Assembly: GCA_003228685.1 (NCBI GenBank)
Contig: QIFC01000100.1
Span: 55,792 to 119,791, forward strand
Origin: Chloroflexota bacterium
Lineage (GTDB): Bacteria > Chloroflexota > Dehalococcoidia > DSTF01 > RBG-16-68-14
Direction of reading: 5' to 3'
Length of the DNA: 64,000 nucleotides
Shown piece by piece: positions 9,830-17,623 of this stretch. Both the position numbers and the translations under genes were made by a program. Below the pieces are notes generated by a model. That model was not told the DNA's origin, ran no database searches, and was given only the letters and a program-made list of their open reading frames with translations. Position 1 is the first letter of the stretch. The number at the start of each line of letters is the position of its first letter.

Positions 9830-10375
9830 ATGGCTCGGACTGAGGGGCCCACAATAAGACCAGAAAGACGCGACGCCTTAACACCAGAACAACGCGAGAC
9901 CTTGCTAACGAGTTTCCGAGCGAAAAACCCCAGCCGAGGTCCTAGCTTGACGTGTACTGATGGACAACTCATCAAGCTAACAGCCGCCGATGGGGTCCGC
10001 GTGTTGGGTCCAGCTCCGTCTAGTGACCCAGTGCTGGGTAAACCCGCTAAATCGCAGGATGAAGAGGCGCAGAATACTCATCTATGGCTGATTGATAGCG
10101 ACGGGCTCCCCTACATTCTCGACGCGCCTGTAGCTTCATTGGGTGGTGCGATTCCGAAACACTCGAATCTGGCTAACAGCGCGCACGTAGCCGGAGAGGC
10201 TTGGTTCATCAATGACAAGTCGATTATTATCTCAGGGGCTTCTGGGCGATTCCCTCCCCGGAGCCCTGCCGAATTAGAAGGAGCCACGGAAGTGTTTGCA
10301 GCGTTCAACTTTACCGCGCAATCTCTCGGCTGGGATTACGAGACTGGTTCGGCATTTCGATTCCAGATAGGCTAA
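9830..10375 (+). CDS. Uncharacterised protein in the tRNA-Arg island, partner of the ImmA/IrrE gene
   Basis: A 181-residue protein I do not recognise. There is no signal peptide or membrane segment. The N-terminus is charged (RPERRDALTPEQRETLLTSF). The centre alternates hydrophobic and polar residues (THLWLIDSDGLPYIL, GEAWFINDKSIIISGASGR), suggesting a beta-rich fold. Codons and base composition look less GC-rich than the flanking genes. It ends 8 bases before the ImmA/IrrE-type metallopeptidase gene, so the two are almost surely co-transcribed and may form a two-gene toxin-antitoxin or defence unit. A TATACT lies at about 9797-9802 upstream. Confidence 0.7.
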   Translation: MARTEGPTIRPERRDALTPEQRETLLTSFRAKNPSRGPSLTCTDGQLIKLTAADGVRVLGPAPSSDPVLGKPAKSQDEEAQNTHLWLIDSDGLPYILDAPVASLGGAIPKHSNLANSAHVAGEAWFINDKSIIISGASGRFPPRSPAELEGATEVFAAFNFTAQSLGWDYETGSAFRFQIG

Positions 10376-10383
10376 CCTTAAGA

Positions 10384-11745
10384 ATGAGCGATCTAGAAGC
10401 TGATAATCCGCCCACTGGTCCTGAGTTCGTTCGCGGCAAGTTGCAGCTTGCTCCCTATTCTCCTGAAAAGGAAGTCACGGGGCATCGTCTGACAGCGTTT
10501 GAGGCTAGGGACGCGTACGGAGACGCCCTGCTTCAGGAAGCGATCGAGTTTGGGAGCGCGATCCTTGTGAAGCAGCCAGGAGCGGCTGCCAAGGCTTTAC
10601 GGCGCCAACGAGAGGAACTCGGTGTCCCGTTGGACGAGACATCCAGCTCGTTGCGCCTTCCAGTCGAACAGATCGAAGACGACGACAACTCGATTGGGAT
10701 TGGGCAACTCGAAACACTGGGCCTAAAGTTAGGGTTGGATGAGCGCCTGCTTTCAATCGATCTTGACGCCGGCGCGGATCGCGAACTGGGCGTTAGGCTC
10801 AGAACACTACAGGCCGAATCCCAACAACACCTATCGTCTCGGACGGTCTTGAAATTCGCTGAAGCTGCTTCTCTCGTTCGAATCCAGACCCGTATGAATA
10901 GGTGGCTGGGCCTCCCTGTCATCTGGGATGACTTTGACAAGACTTCTGATTATGGCAGCGCGTCACACCCCGCTTTCAAAGTCGGCTACGATCTGGCCGA
11001 CATAGCTCGCAAGGAGTTGGGCCTCGGGGGAGGCTCGATCAGTTCGATGCGGGAACTCGTGGAAGCCGATCTAGGAATTCCCGTGTTTCAGCAAACCCTA
11101 CCTGAAACCATCGCAGGCGCGACGATATCGAATGGGAACGAACGAGGTATCATCCTGAACACCGCAGGAAAGAATTCTTCGGTATTCGTCCGGCGCTCTA
11201 CGTTGGCCCACGAACTCGGTCACCTTTTGTTTGATCCCGCACAAGACATGAGAAACATAAGGGTCGACCTATACGACCAGAATGATCTAGATCCAGAGAC
11301 GGGTACAGTTGGCGATTACGTAGAGCAGCGTGCGAATGCGTTCGCGATCACCTTCCTGGCGCCGCCGGCTACAGTTCGCGACCTTGTCAAGACGCCGATT
11401 ACACCCGAAGGCGTCACGTCAGTAATGCAGACTTTTGGGATTAGCGTCACTGCCGCCAGATATCACATCCGCAACAGCTATTATCGACAGTACGACGTTC
11501 CAGATGACCCCCCACACATTGAGGCTAATCAGCACTGGTTGGCTGCCGAGGATTACGCGCTCGATTTTTTCAAACCAGCCGAAGTTCCCTACAATCGGCG
11601 TGGACGTTTTGCCGGGCTTGTGGCAGCTTGCTTCCAGCGCGGTCTAATTTCTGCCGATACGGCTGCGCTGTACCTTGATTGTACCGTCGACGCGTTCGAG
11701 GATAATGTAACGATCATCAGGGAGCTCCATCCTATAGCGAACTAG
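10384..11745 (+). CDS. Xre-like HTH plus ImmA/IrrE-family zinc metallopeptidase
   Basis: A 453-residue protein. Residues about 70-125 look like an Xre-type helix-turn-helix (LRRQREELGVPLDETSSSL). The catalytic domain carries HELGH at 276-280 (two zinc-binding His and the catalytic Glu), followed about 40 residues later by EQRANAFAITFLAPP, whose Glu is the likely third ligand. This is the layout of COG2856 proteins, which cleave or sense repressors in mobile elements and stress responses, and of some toxin-antitoxin partners. The roughly 90-residue C-terminal segment is of unknown function. The gene directly follows an unknown 181-residue gene and lies between tRNA-Arg and an integrase remnant, so a mobile origin is likely. 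Confidence 0.82.
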   Translation: MSDLEADNPPTGPEFVRGKLQLAPYSPEKEVTGHRLTAFEARDAYGDALLQEAIEFGSAILVKQPGAAAKALRRQREELGVPLDETSSSLRLPVEQIEDDDNSIGIGQLETLGLKLGLDERLLSIDLDAGADRELGVRLRTLQAESQQHLSSRTVLKFAEAASLVRIQTRMNRWLGLPVIWDDFDKTSDYGSASHPAFKVGYDLADIARKELGLGGGSISSMRELVEADLGIPVFQQTLPETIAGATISNGNERGIILNTAGKNSSVFVRRSTLAHELGHLLFDPAQDMRNIRVDLYDQNDLDPETGTVGDYVEQRANAFAITFLAPPATVRDLVKTPITPEGVTSVMQTFGISVTAARYHIRNSYYRQYDVPDDPPHIEANQHWLAAEDYALDFFKPAEVPYNRRGRFAGLVAACFQRGLISADTAALYLDCTVDAFEDNVTIIRELHPIAN

Positions 11746-11819
11746 TTCCGCTGCTGGTCCTGTACGTCACGTTCTCTATAGACGCACCAGCCTGGTGACA
11801 CGGTCCTTGCGTGCAGATC

Positions 11820-12006
11820 CTAGGCTGGCCGCGCCTCCAGGAGCGCGTTCATAGTGTCTACAGCCTGGCGCTGCAAGGGTCGGCGTAACGTGGCTGTAGA
11901 GATCCAGCGTTGTGCTGATACGAGCATGGCCCAACATGTCGGCCACCACCTTCGGATGGACACCTTCGCCAAGGAGCAAGGTGGCGGCTGTGTGCCGGAG
12001 TTGAGC
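11820..12006 (-). pseudogene. Remnant of a tyrosine recombinase/integrase (C-terminal end, frameshifted)
   Basis: On the minus strand one frame gives LRHTAATLLLGEGVHP, MLGHARISTTLDLYSHVTP: the C-terminal catalytic boxes of phage-type integrases, with the Arg-His motif, the HxxIS-type box and the nucleophilic Tyr of LYSHV. After VTPTL the frame departs, but shifting one base restores a normal ending (QRQAVDTMNALLEARPA, stop at 11820-11822), so a single-base frameshift is present. Upstream of LRHTAAT the similarity fades into the 3' end of glpD; the N-terminal core is missing. It is the scar of the element that brought in the ImmA/IrrE pair. Confidence 0.8.
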
Positions 12007-12020
12007 CCGCCGCCATCGCT

Positions 12021-13688
12021 TCAGTTCGCCGTGGTCGACGTCTCCTGGTCCGCGCTCGCGACTCCTGACTTACTCCTGAAGGCGAACATCTCCGCGACCC
12101 GTGCGCGGTAAGAGGCGAGTTGCCTTTCGATCTCTTCGGTGTCCCAAGCAAGCGCGTTACCCATCACTCTGGCCGCGCTCACCGCGGCATCGTCACCGCC
12201 ACCGAAGAGCATGAGGCCACTGCGCCGCGACATGAAATCCTCAAGCGTGAGCGCCATCTCGTGCTCGACCGCGTAGGCGGCCTCAGCGGCGAGGGCCGCG
12301 ACGCCGGGCGCCAGCGGTTGCAGCAGTTCGTCCCCTGCGTCAGCGCCGGCCAGGACTGCCTCGTGCTCCGTCCCGTACACGTCTACCAGCCGCTTGGTGA
12401 CTTCCTCATCAAGGCCGCGATCATGACAGAGACGGCTGCCAGCCGCCTTCGCGTAGCGGTCGAAGTCTTTGATGGCGCCGCCGAAGAGAGGTTCGCGCCG
12501 TGTGCGACAGGGGCCCGCACGTCGCGAGAAGCTACTCCCTTCTCGCTCCACAACGTGGTCTACCAAACGCTCCGCCATAGCGCGGTACGTGGTGAGCTTG
12601 CCGCCCGCTATGGCCACCAGGCCCGGCGGGCCGTCCATGATGGCGTAGTCGCGGCTGACGCCGCCGGGTGTTCCCTCCTCCCGCAGGAGGGGGCGCACGC
12701 CCGCCCATGTCCCCACGACGTCCGCTTCCGTTAGCTCCGCGTCGAAGAGACCGTTGGCAGCCTCAAGCACGTAGGCGACATCCTCCCGATTCGCGCGAGC
12801 CGAAGAGGGATCGCAGGAAAAGTCGGTATCCGTGGTGCCGAGGTAGGTGTGCTCTCCATGCGGCACGGCAAACAGCATCCGGTCGCGCGATCCAAAGATG
12901 ACGACGCTGTTCGTGGCGAGACGGTCGCGCCGGACGACAACGTGGATGCCCTTTGTTGGACGCATCGCGTCGGTCGCCTCCGCGAGCCGCCGTACGTTGT
13001 CCGTCCACGGGCCGGCCGCGCTCACGACAACGCGCGCGCGGACGGTGTCCTCCCTGCCGGTCAGCGCGTCGCGGTAGTGGACGCCCGCGATGCGCGAGCC
13101 CTTCTTCTCGAAGCCCACAGCTTCCGCGTAGTTGAGTACGCGCGCGCCGTGCTGCTGTGCCGAACGAACGACGGCAAGCGTTAGTCTTGCGTCGTCGGTG
13201 GCGGCGTCGAAGTAACTCAGGCCCGACCGCAGGCCGTCCGCGCGCAGTTGCGGCTCCGCGCGGACCAGCTCTTCCTTCGAAAACGCCCGGTGGCCTCCGA
13301 TCCGCTCTCTGCCCGCGAGCAAGCCGTAGCCGATCATGCCTGCGCGCAGTAGCAGCGCCGAGTCCCGGCTCTCTTCAAGAATTGGCAGGATGAACCGAGC
13401 CCGCCGCACTAAATGCGGCGCCAAGCGCAACAAGTAATAGCGTTCCCGCAACGACTCGCGTACGAGGCGGATCTGTCGATGCCGGAGGTAGCGCAACCCG
13501 CCATGGACCAGACGCGATGAGTGGCCGCTGGCGCCGGAGGCGAAGTCGCCTTTCTCCAGCAGCGCCACCGACAGCCCCCGTAGCGCTGCGTCGTTCGCGA
13601 TGCCGGCTCCCGTAAACCCGCCACCGATGATGACCAGATCGAACGTTTCCCGGCCGATACGCTCTTGTGCCGCTTGCCGGTCAGCCAC
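12021..13688 (-). CDS. glpD: FAD-dependent glycerol-3-phosphate dehydrogenase
   Basis: Oxidises sn-glycerol-3-phosphate to dihydroxyacetone phosphate and reduces membrane quinone, here presumably menaquinone. The 555-residue protein opens with the FAD loop IIGGGFTGAGIA (about 20-31), then GHSSRLVHGGLRYL, later GTWAGVRPLL and AIAGGKLTTYRAMAERL, all typical of GlpD. The last 20 or so residues (SKSGVASADQETSTTAN) look non-homologous and run up to the integrase scar, so the original 3' end may have been replaced. The ATG overlaps the stop of the AGPS-like gene by 8 bases, implying coupled translation; the pair would link DHAP production to its use or the reverse. Confidence 0.92.
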   Translation of the reverse strand: MADRQAAQERIGRETFDLVIIGGGFTGAGIANDAALRGLSVALLEKGDFASGASGHSSRLVHGGLRYLRHRQIRLVRESLRERYYLLRLAPHLVRRARFILPILEESRDSALLLRAGMIGYGLLAGRERIGGHRAFSKEELVRAEPQLRADGLRSGLSYFDAATDDARLTLAVVRSAQQHGARVLNYAEAVGFEKKGSRIAGVHYRDALTGREDTVRARVVVSAAGPWTDNVRRLAEATDAMRPTKGIHVVVRRDRLATNSVVIFGSRDRMLFAVPHGEHTYLGTTDTDFSCDPSSARANREDVAYVLEAANGLFDAELTEADVVGTWAGVRPLLREEGTPGGVSRDYAIMDGPPGLVAIAGGKLTTYRAMAERLVDHVVEREGSSFSRRAGPCRTRREPLFGGAIKDFDRYAKAAGSRLCHDRGLDEEVTKRLVDVYGTEHEAVLAGADAGDELLQPLAPGVAALAAEAAYAVEHEMALTLEDFMSRRSGLMLFGGGDDAAVSAARVMGNALAWDTEEIERQLASYRARVAEMFAFRSKSGVASADQETSTTAN

Positions 13689-15342
13689 GGGACGCCCCTT
13701 GCGAGCGAGGCAGCAGCTTGCCGGGGTTCATCACGCCTGCCGGGTCGAGTGACGCCTTGAGCGAGGCGAGCACGTGCATCCCTTCGCTCCCAATGTACGA
13801 CTCCATCCACGGCAGATGCTCGCTGCCGATGCCGTGGTGGTGGCTCAGCGCGCCTCCGTGCTGAACGATGGCGTTGGTTGCGGCGACCTTGGCTCGCTCC
13901 CATTGCTCCACTTCCCGGCCGCGTTCTTGCGGAGCGAGGAACGTGTAGTAGATCGAACCACCGTCGCTGTATGAGTGAGAGAGATGCGCCATGATGACGG
14001 AGCGTTCGCCAAGCGCCCCGTGGAGTGCGTCCCGGACGGCCGCGTGCAGCGCCACGTAGTTGTCCCAGGTGGTCGACGTCTCCAGCGTGTCGACCAGAAT
14101 GCCGTGGTCGAGCAAGAGATCGCGCAGATAGGGAGCCTCAAAACGAGAGGCTTGCCAAGCGCGTCCAACACCGCTGCCGAGCGAGAACGCGGTGTATCCC
14201 TTCAAGACGCGCTTTGCCTCGTTCCATTGGTGGTCGACCGACACCTTCTCACCCTCGAACCCGACGATCATGATCGCGGCCGCTTCCAGCCGGATGCCGC
14301 GGCGGGCCATGTACCAACGGCCGGCGCTCTCAACGACGCCGCTGATCCCGGTTGGGGGCGGCCGCATGGCCAGGGTTGACTCCGTCTCGGGTTCGTCGGA
14401 GAGGCGGATCATCGCCGGATGGAGTCCGTACTGCATCAACTCGCGGGCCGCGCCGACACCTTCGCCGAAGCTCTCGAACGCGTAGCCCCGATAGTCCCGC
14501 ACCTTAGGCAGGCGTGCCAGGCGCATCTTGGCCTCGGTGATGATGCCCAGCGATCCTTCCGAGCCGCACACGAACTGTACGAGATCGGGGCCGGCGGCGG
14601 CGGCCGGCACGTCCGGCGTGGCCAGATTGCCACCCGGATACGCCAGCCGCAGCGCCTCGACGCGGTCCTCGATCCTGCCATAGAGCGTCGCGTTCTGGCC
14701 GGACGACCGCGTCGCCAGCCAGCCGCCCAGCGTTGAGAACTCGAAGGACTGTGGGAAGTGCCCCAGGGTGAAGCCGGCTTCGTTCAACTGCCGCTCCAGG
14801 TCCGGCCCCGTGATGCCCGCCTCCACGACAGCCGTAGCGGACACCGGATCGATCTTCACCACGGCTGAAAGCCCCCCCATGTCGACCGTGAGCACGAGGC
14901 CGTCGCTCTCGGGCTCGACACCCCCTACCACGGAGGTGCCGCCCCCGAACGGGATGACCGAGACGCGTTCACGGGCGGCAATGTCCAACACCGCTCGCAC
15001 GTCCTCGCTGGTCCGCGGCTGCACGATAGCGTCGGTGGGATTGGGCACGCGGCCAGCGCGGATGCGCACCAGGTCCCGGTAGCTCTTGCCAAGGCTGTAG
15101 CCTGCCCGTTCGGTCTTCGATGTGAGGACGGCGCTGTTTCCGACGATGTTGCTAAGGGCCGCAACCAACGATAGCGGCAGCCGCGAACGCCGCACCTCGC
15201 AGCGCTCCAGAGACGCGACGGGTGGATGGAAGACAGTGGGTCCCAGTCGCGCGCGAACATAATCCCAGAAGCGTTCGGGGTCGGGGATGTGATAGCTCTT
15301 GCCATCGTCGCCCCAGCCCCACCACTTCGATCGTTGCATCAT
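13681..15342 (-). CDS. FAD-binding oxidase, alkyldihydroxyacetonephosphate synthase (AGPS)-like
   Basis: Family members exchange the acyl group of acyl-DHAP for a fatty alcohol, making ether lipids; bacterial relatives may act on other substrates. The 553 residues comprise an N-terminal region with WWGWGDD, the VAO-type FAD domain with PFGGGTSVVGG near residue 135 and GHFPQSFEFSTLGGWLATRSSGQ, and a C-terminal cap with LSHSYSDGGSIYYTFL, the HHHGIG motif near 510 and MNPGKLL at the end. AGPS carries the same HHHG active-site histidines. There is no membrane segment. It sits in the operon between the CoA-transferase genes (5-base gap) and glpD (8-base overlap), consistent with DHAP chemistry. 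Confidence 0.85.
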   Translation of the reverse strand: MMQRSKWWGWGDDGKSYHIPDPERFWDYVRARLGPTVFHPPVASLERCEVRRSRLPLSLVAALSNIVGNSAVLTSKTERAGYSLGKSYRDLVRIRAGRVPNPTDAIVQPRTSEDVRAVLDIAARERVSVIPFGGGTSVVGGVEPESDGLVLTVDMGGLSAVVKIDPVSATAVVEAGITGPDLERQLNEAGFTLGHFPQSFEFSTLGGWLATRSSGQNATLYGRIEDRVEALRLAYPGGNLATPDVPAAAAGPDLVQFVCGSEGSLGIITEAKMRLARLPKVRDYRGYAFESFGEGVGAARELMQYGLHPAMIRLSDEPETESTLAMRPPPTGISGVVESAGRWYMARRGIRLEAAAIMIVGFEGEKVSVDHQWNEAKRVLKGYTAFSLGSGVGRAWQASRFEAPYLRDLLLDHGILVDTLETSTTWDNYVALHAAVRDALHGALGERSVIMAHLSHSYSDGGSIYYTFLAPQERGREVEQWERAKVAATNAIVQHGGALSHHHGIGSEHLPWMESYIGSEGMHVLASLKASLDPAGVMNPGKLLPRSQGASRG

Positions 15343-15347
15343 CCTGC

Positions 15348-16022
15348 CTACAATCGCATATCGCGGAGGGCCGGGGAACGGCGCAGGTGCGGCTCGGTCC
15401 GCTCCTGCACATCTTCGGGTGACACATCGGGGGCCACCTCCCGCAACAGCAGCCCTTCCGGCTCGACTTCGATCACGGCTAGGTCCGTGACGATCAGGTC
15501 AACCACACCGGACGCTGTCAGCGGGAATGCGCACTCCTTGCGGATGCGGGGCCTGCCTTCTCTATTCGTGTGACTCATCGCGATGATCAGGCGGCGCGCG
15601 CCGCACGCCAGGTCCATCGCGCCTCCGATCGAACCGCCGCCGCGTTCCGGCAGATACCAGTTTGCCAGGTCGCCCTTCTCTGAGACCTCCAGCCCGCCAA
15701 GGACCGCGACATCGATGTGCCCGCCCCGGATCATGGCGAACGAGTCCGCGCTGTCGAAGAAGCTCGCTCCCGGCCCCAGCCTGATCGGCTGGCCACCGGC
15801 GTTGATCACGTCAGGATCGAAATCCTCCTCGCTGATGCCTGTGTAGCCTAGGACGCCGTTTTCGCCTTGGAAGATCACCTCGCCGCCGGGCGGGACGAAA
15901 TTTGAGACCAGCGTGGGAAGGCCGATGCCGAGGTTCACGACCATCCCCTCACGCAGCTCTTGAGCGACGCGCAGCGCGATCAGTTCCCGCGTCAGGCCGG
16001 CTAGCTTGCCCGAATTAACCAT
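15348..16022 (-). CDS. scoB: 3-oxoacid CoA-transferase, beta subunit
   Basis: With the alpha subunit it moves CoA between succinyl-CoA and acetoacetate (or a similar 3-oxoacid). The 224 residues contain the catalytic segment FQGENGVLGYTG, in which the Glu forms the CoA thioester, and GGHIDVAVLGGLEVS. I took the ATG at 16022 because it overlaps the scoA stop; the frame is open further upstream but that part is scoA antisense in sense. It is part of the minus-strand leucine-degradation operon, disposing of the acetoacetate released by HMG-CoA lyase. Confidence 0.92.
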   Translation of the reverse strand: MVNSGKLAGLTRELIALRVAQELREGMVVNLGIGLPTLVSNFVPPGGEVIFQGENGVLGYTGISEEDFDPDVINAGGQPIRLGPGASFFDSADSFAMIRGGHIDVAVLGGLEVSEKGDLANWYLPERGGGSIGGAMDLACGARRLIIAMSHTNREGRPRIRKECAFPLTASGVVDLIVTDLAVIEVEPEGLLLREVAPDVSPEDVQERTEPHLRRSPALRDMRL

Positions 16023-16707
16023 CCCAGCGCACCGCGACTGGTTCGCACTGGACCACGCGGTCGACGTACACACCAGGCGTCCCGATCCGTTCTGGGTCCA
16101 GCTCCTCCACGGAAGCGATCTCCTCAACCTCGGCGATCACGACGTCCGCGGCCGTGGCCATAACCGGGTTGAAGTTGCGTCCCGTGCGCCGGTAGACGAG
16201 GTTGCCCATCCTGTCCGCCTTCCACGCTTTGATGAAGGCGAAGTCGGCGCGCAGCGGCTTCTCAAGCAGGAATTCGGTCCCGTCAACAGTGAGCGTCTGC
16301 TTTCCGTCCTGCGCCATGGTGCCCAGGCCGGTGCGCGTCAGCACGCCACCCAGTCCCGCGCCGCCCGAGCGGATACGCTCCACGAACGTGCCTTGCGGCA
16401 CCAGTTCCAGTTCGACTTCGTCACGGCGATAGAGCTGCTCGAACAAGCTCTGCCGGCCACCGGACGCGCGAATGGCGAAGGTCGCAATGAACTTGGCGAG
16501 CTGGCGCTTCTCGCAGAGGACATCCAGTTTGTCTCCAAGGCCGATGTTGTTCGCGATCCCAGTGATCCGCTTCGTGCCCCGGCGTTGTAGCGCGAGGATC
16601 AGGTTCGACGGCGTGCCGGCGGACACGAAGCCGCCGAACATGATCGTCGCTCCGTCCTGCACGTCTCGCAGCGCTTCACCAGGCGTCGCGACGACCTTAT
16701 CGATCAT
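16015..16707 (-). CDS. scoA: 3-oxoacid CoA-transferase, alpha subunit
   Basis: A 230-residue partner of the following gene. It has the CoA-transferase family I features: GATIMFGGFVSAGTPSNLILALQ-type opening (residues about 18-40), GLGDKLDVL, then PQGTFVERIRSGGAGLGG and EFLLEKPLRADFAFIKAWKAD. It overlaps scoB by 8 bases and its ATG overlaps the HMG-CoA lyase stop by 4, so the whole set is translationally coupled. Confidence 0.92.
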   Translation of the reverse strand: MIDKVVATPGEALRDVQDGATIMFGGFVSAGTPSNLILALQRRGTKRITGIANNIGLGDKLDVLCEKRQLAKFIATFAIRASGGRQSLFEQLYRRDEVELELVPQGTFVERIRSGGAGLGGVLTRTGLGTMAQDGKQTLTVDGTEFLLEKPLRADFAFIKAWKADRMGNLVYRRTGRNFNPVMATAADVVIAEVEEIASVEELDPERIGTPGVYVDRVVQCEPVAVRWDG

Positions 16708-17621
16708 TCCGCATCCGCTGCGGGCATAATGCCCGCGTCCTTGACGCGGCCGGGCAACTGACGTCCAACGATCTCCTCAGCCCAGCGCGCCACCTCGACG
16801 AGTGCAGGCAGGTCCACACCTGTCGCGATACCCATCTCCTCCAGCATATAGACCACGTCTTCGGTCGCGACGTTGCCGGCCGCTCCCGGCGCGTAGGGAC
16901 AACCGCCCATGCCTCCGACCGACGCGTCGAAGCTGTCGACGCCCTCCTGCAGCGCTGCGAAGACGTTCGCCAGCCCCGTACCGCGCGTATCGTGGGCGTG
17001 AAGCCGCAACGGCGTGTCCGGGAGCGCATCCTGAACGGCTCGGACCAAGTTCGCCACTTGTCGCGGATTGCCCGCGCCGATCGTATCGCCGAGGGCCACC
17101 GCGGCGGCGCCAAGTCCCCGCAGTCGCGTGCAGAGCTTCACGACCTGCTCCTCAGCGATGTCACCCTCGTACGGGCAGCCAAACGCCGTCGATATGTAGC
17201 CTGCCCACGGGATGCCGGCGTCGCTTGCCAGGGCAGCCACGCCCTCGACCTCGCGCAGCGACTCCTCCACGGAGCGGTTAATGTTGCGTTTGTTGTGCGT
17301 CTCGCTCGCCGACACCACCGTTGCCAACTCGTCCGCGTGCGCGGCGAGGGCATTCCGCGCCCCGACTACGTTCGGAACGAGCGCGACGTACGTGACGCCC
17401 TCGCGTCGCGGCATGGCGGCGAATACGTCCGCAGCGTCCCGCATCTGGGGAATCGCCTTCGGGCTGACGAACGACCCCGCCTCGATACGGCTGAACCCTG
17501 CCTTGTTCAGCCGCGCGATCAGCTCGATCTTCTGCGGCGTCTCGACGTAGCAGTCCTCGTTTTGGAGCCCATCTCGCGGGCCGACCTCGGTAATCGTCAC
17601 GCGTTCGGGAAGCGTCGTCAT
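16704..17621 (-). CDS. mvaB: Hydroxymethylglutaryl-CoA lyase
   Basis: Cleaves HMG-CoA to acetyl-CoA and acetoacetate, the last carbon-splitting step of leucine degradation. The 305-residue TIM barrel opens TITEVGPRDGLQNE with the metal-binding Asp and catalytic Arg (residues 9-22). It has SFVSPKAIPQM, SASETHNKRN, LHAHDTRGTGLAN with the metal-binding His pair, and the glycine-rich active-site Cys loop GGMGGCPYAPGAAGNVATED. All hallmark residues are present. It lies 2 bases downstream of the biotin carboxylase gene. Confidence 0.95.
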   Translation of the reverse strand: MTTLPERVTITEVGPRDGLQNEDCYVETPQKIELIARLNKAGFSRIEAGSFVSPKAIPQMRDAADVFAAMPRREGVTYVALVPNVVGARNALAAHADELATVVSASETHNKRNINRSVEESLREVEGVAALASDAGIPWAGYISTAFGCPYEGDIAEEQVVKLCTRLRGLGAAAVALGDTIGAGNPRQVANLVRAVQDALPDTPLRLHAHDTRGTGLANVFAALQEGVDSFDASVGGMGGCPYAPGAAGNVATEDVVYMLEEMGIATGVDLPALVEVARWAEEIVGRQLPGRVKDAGIMPAADAE

Positions 17622-17623
17622 GC

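Noticed and set aside
9672..11820. Direct repeat of the tRNA-Arg 3' end as an attR site
   Set aside because: I scanned the island and the glpD junction and saw no copy of the T-arm/acceptor sequence, so no att pair is claimed.
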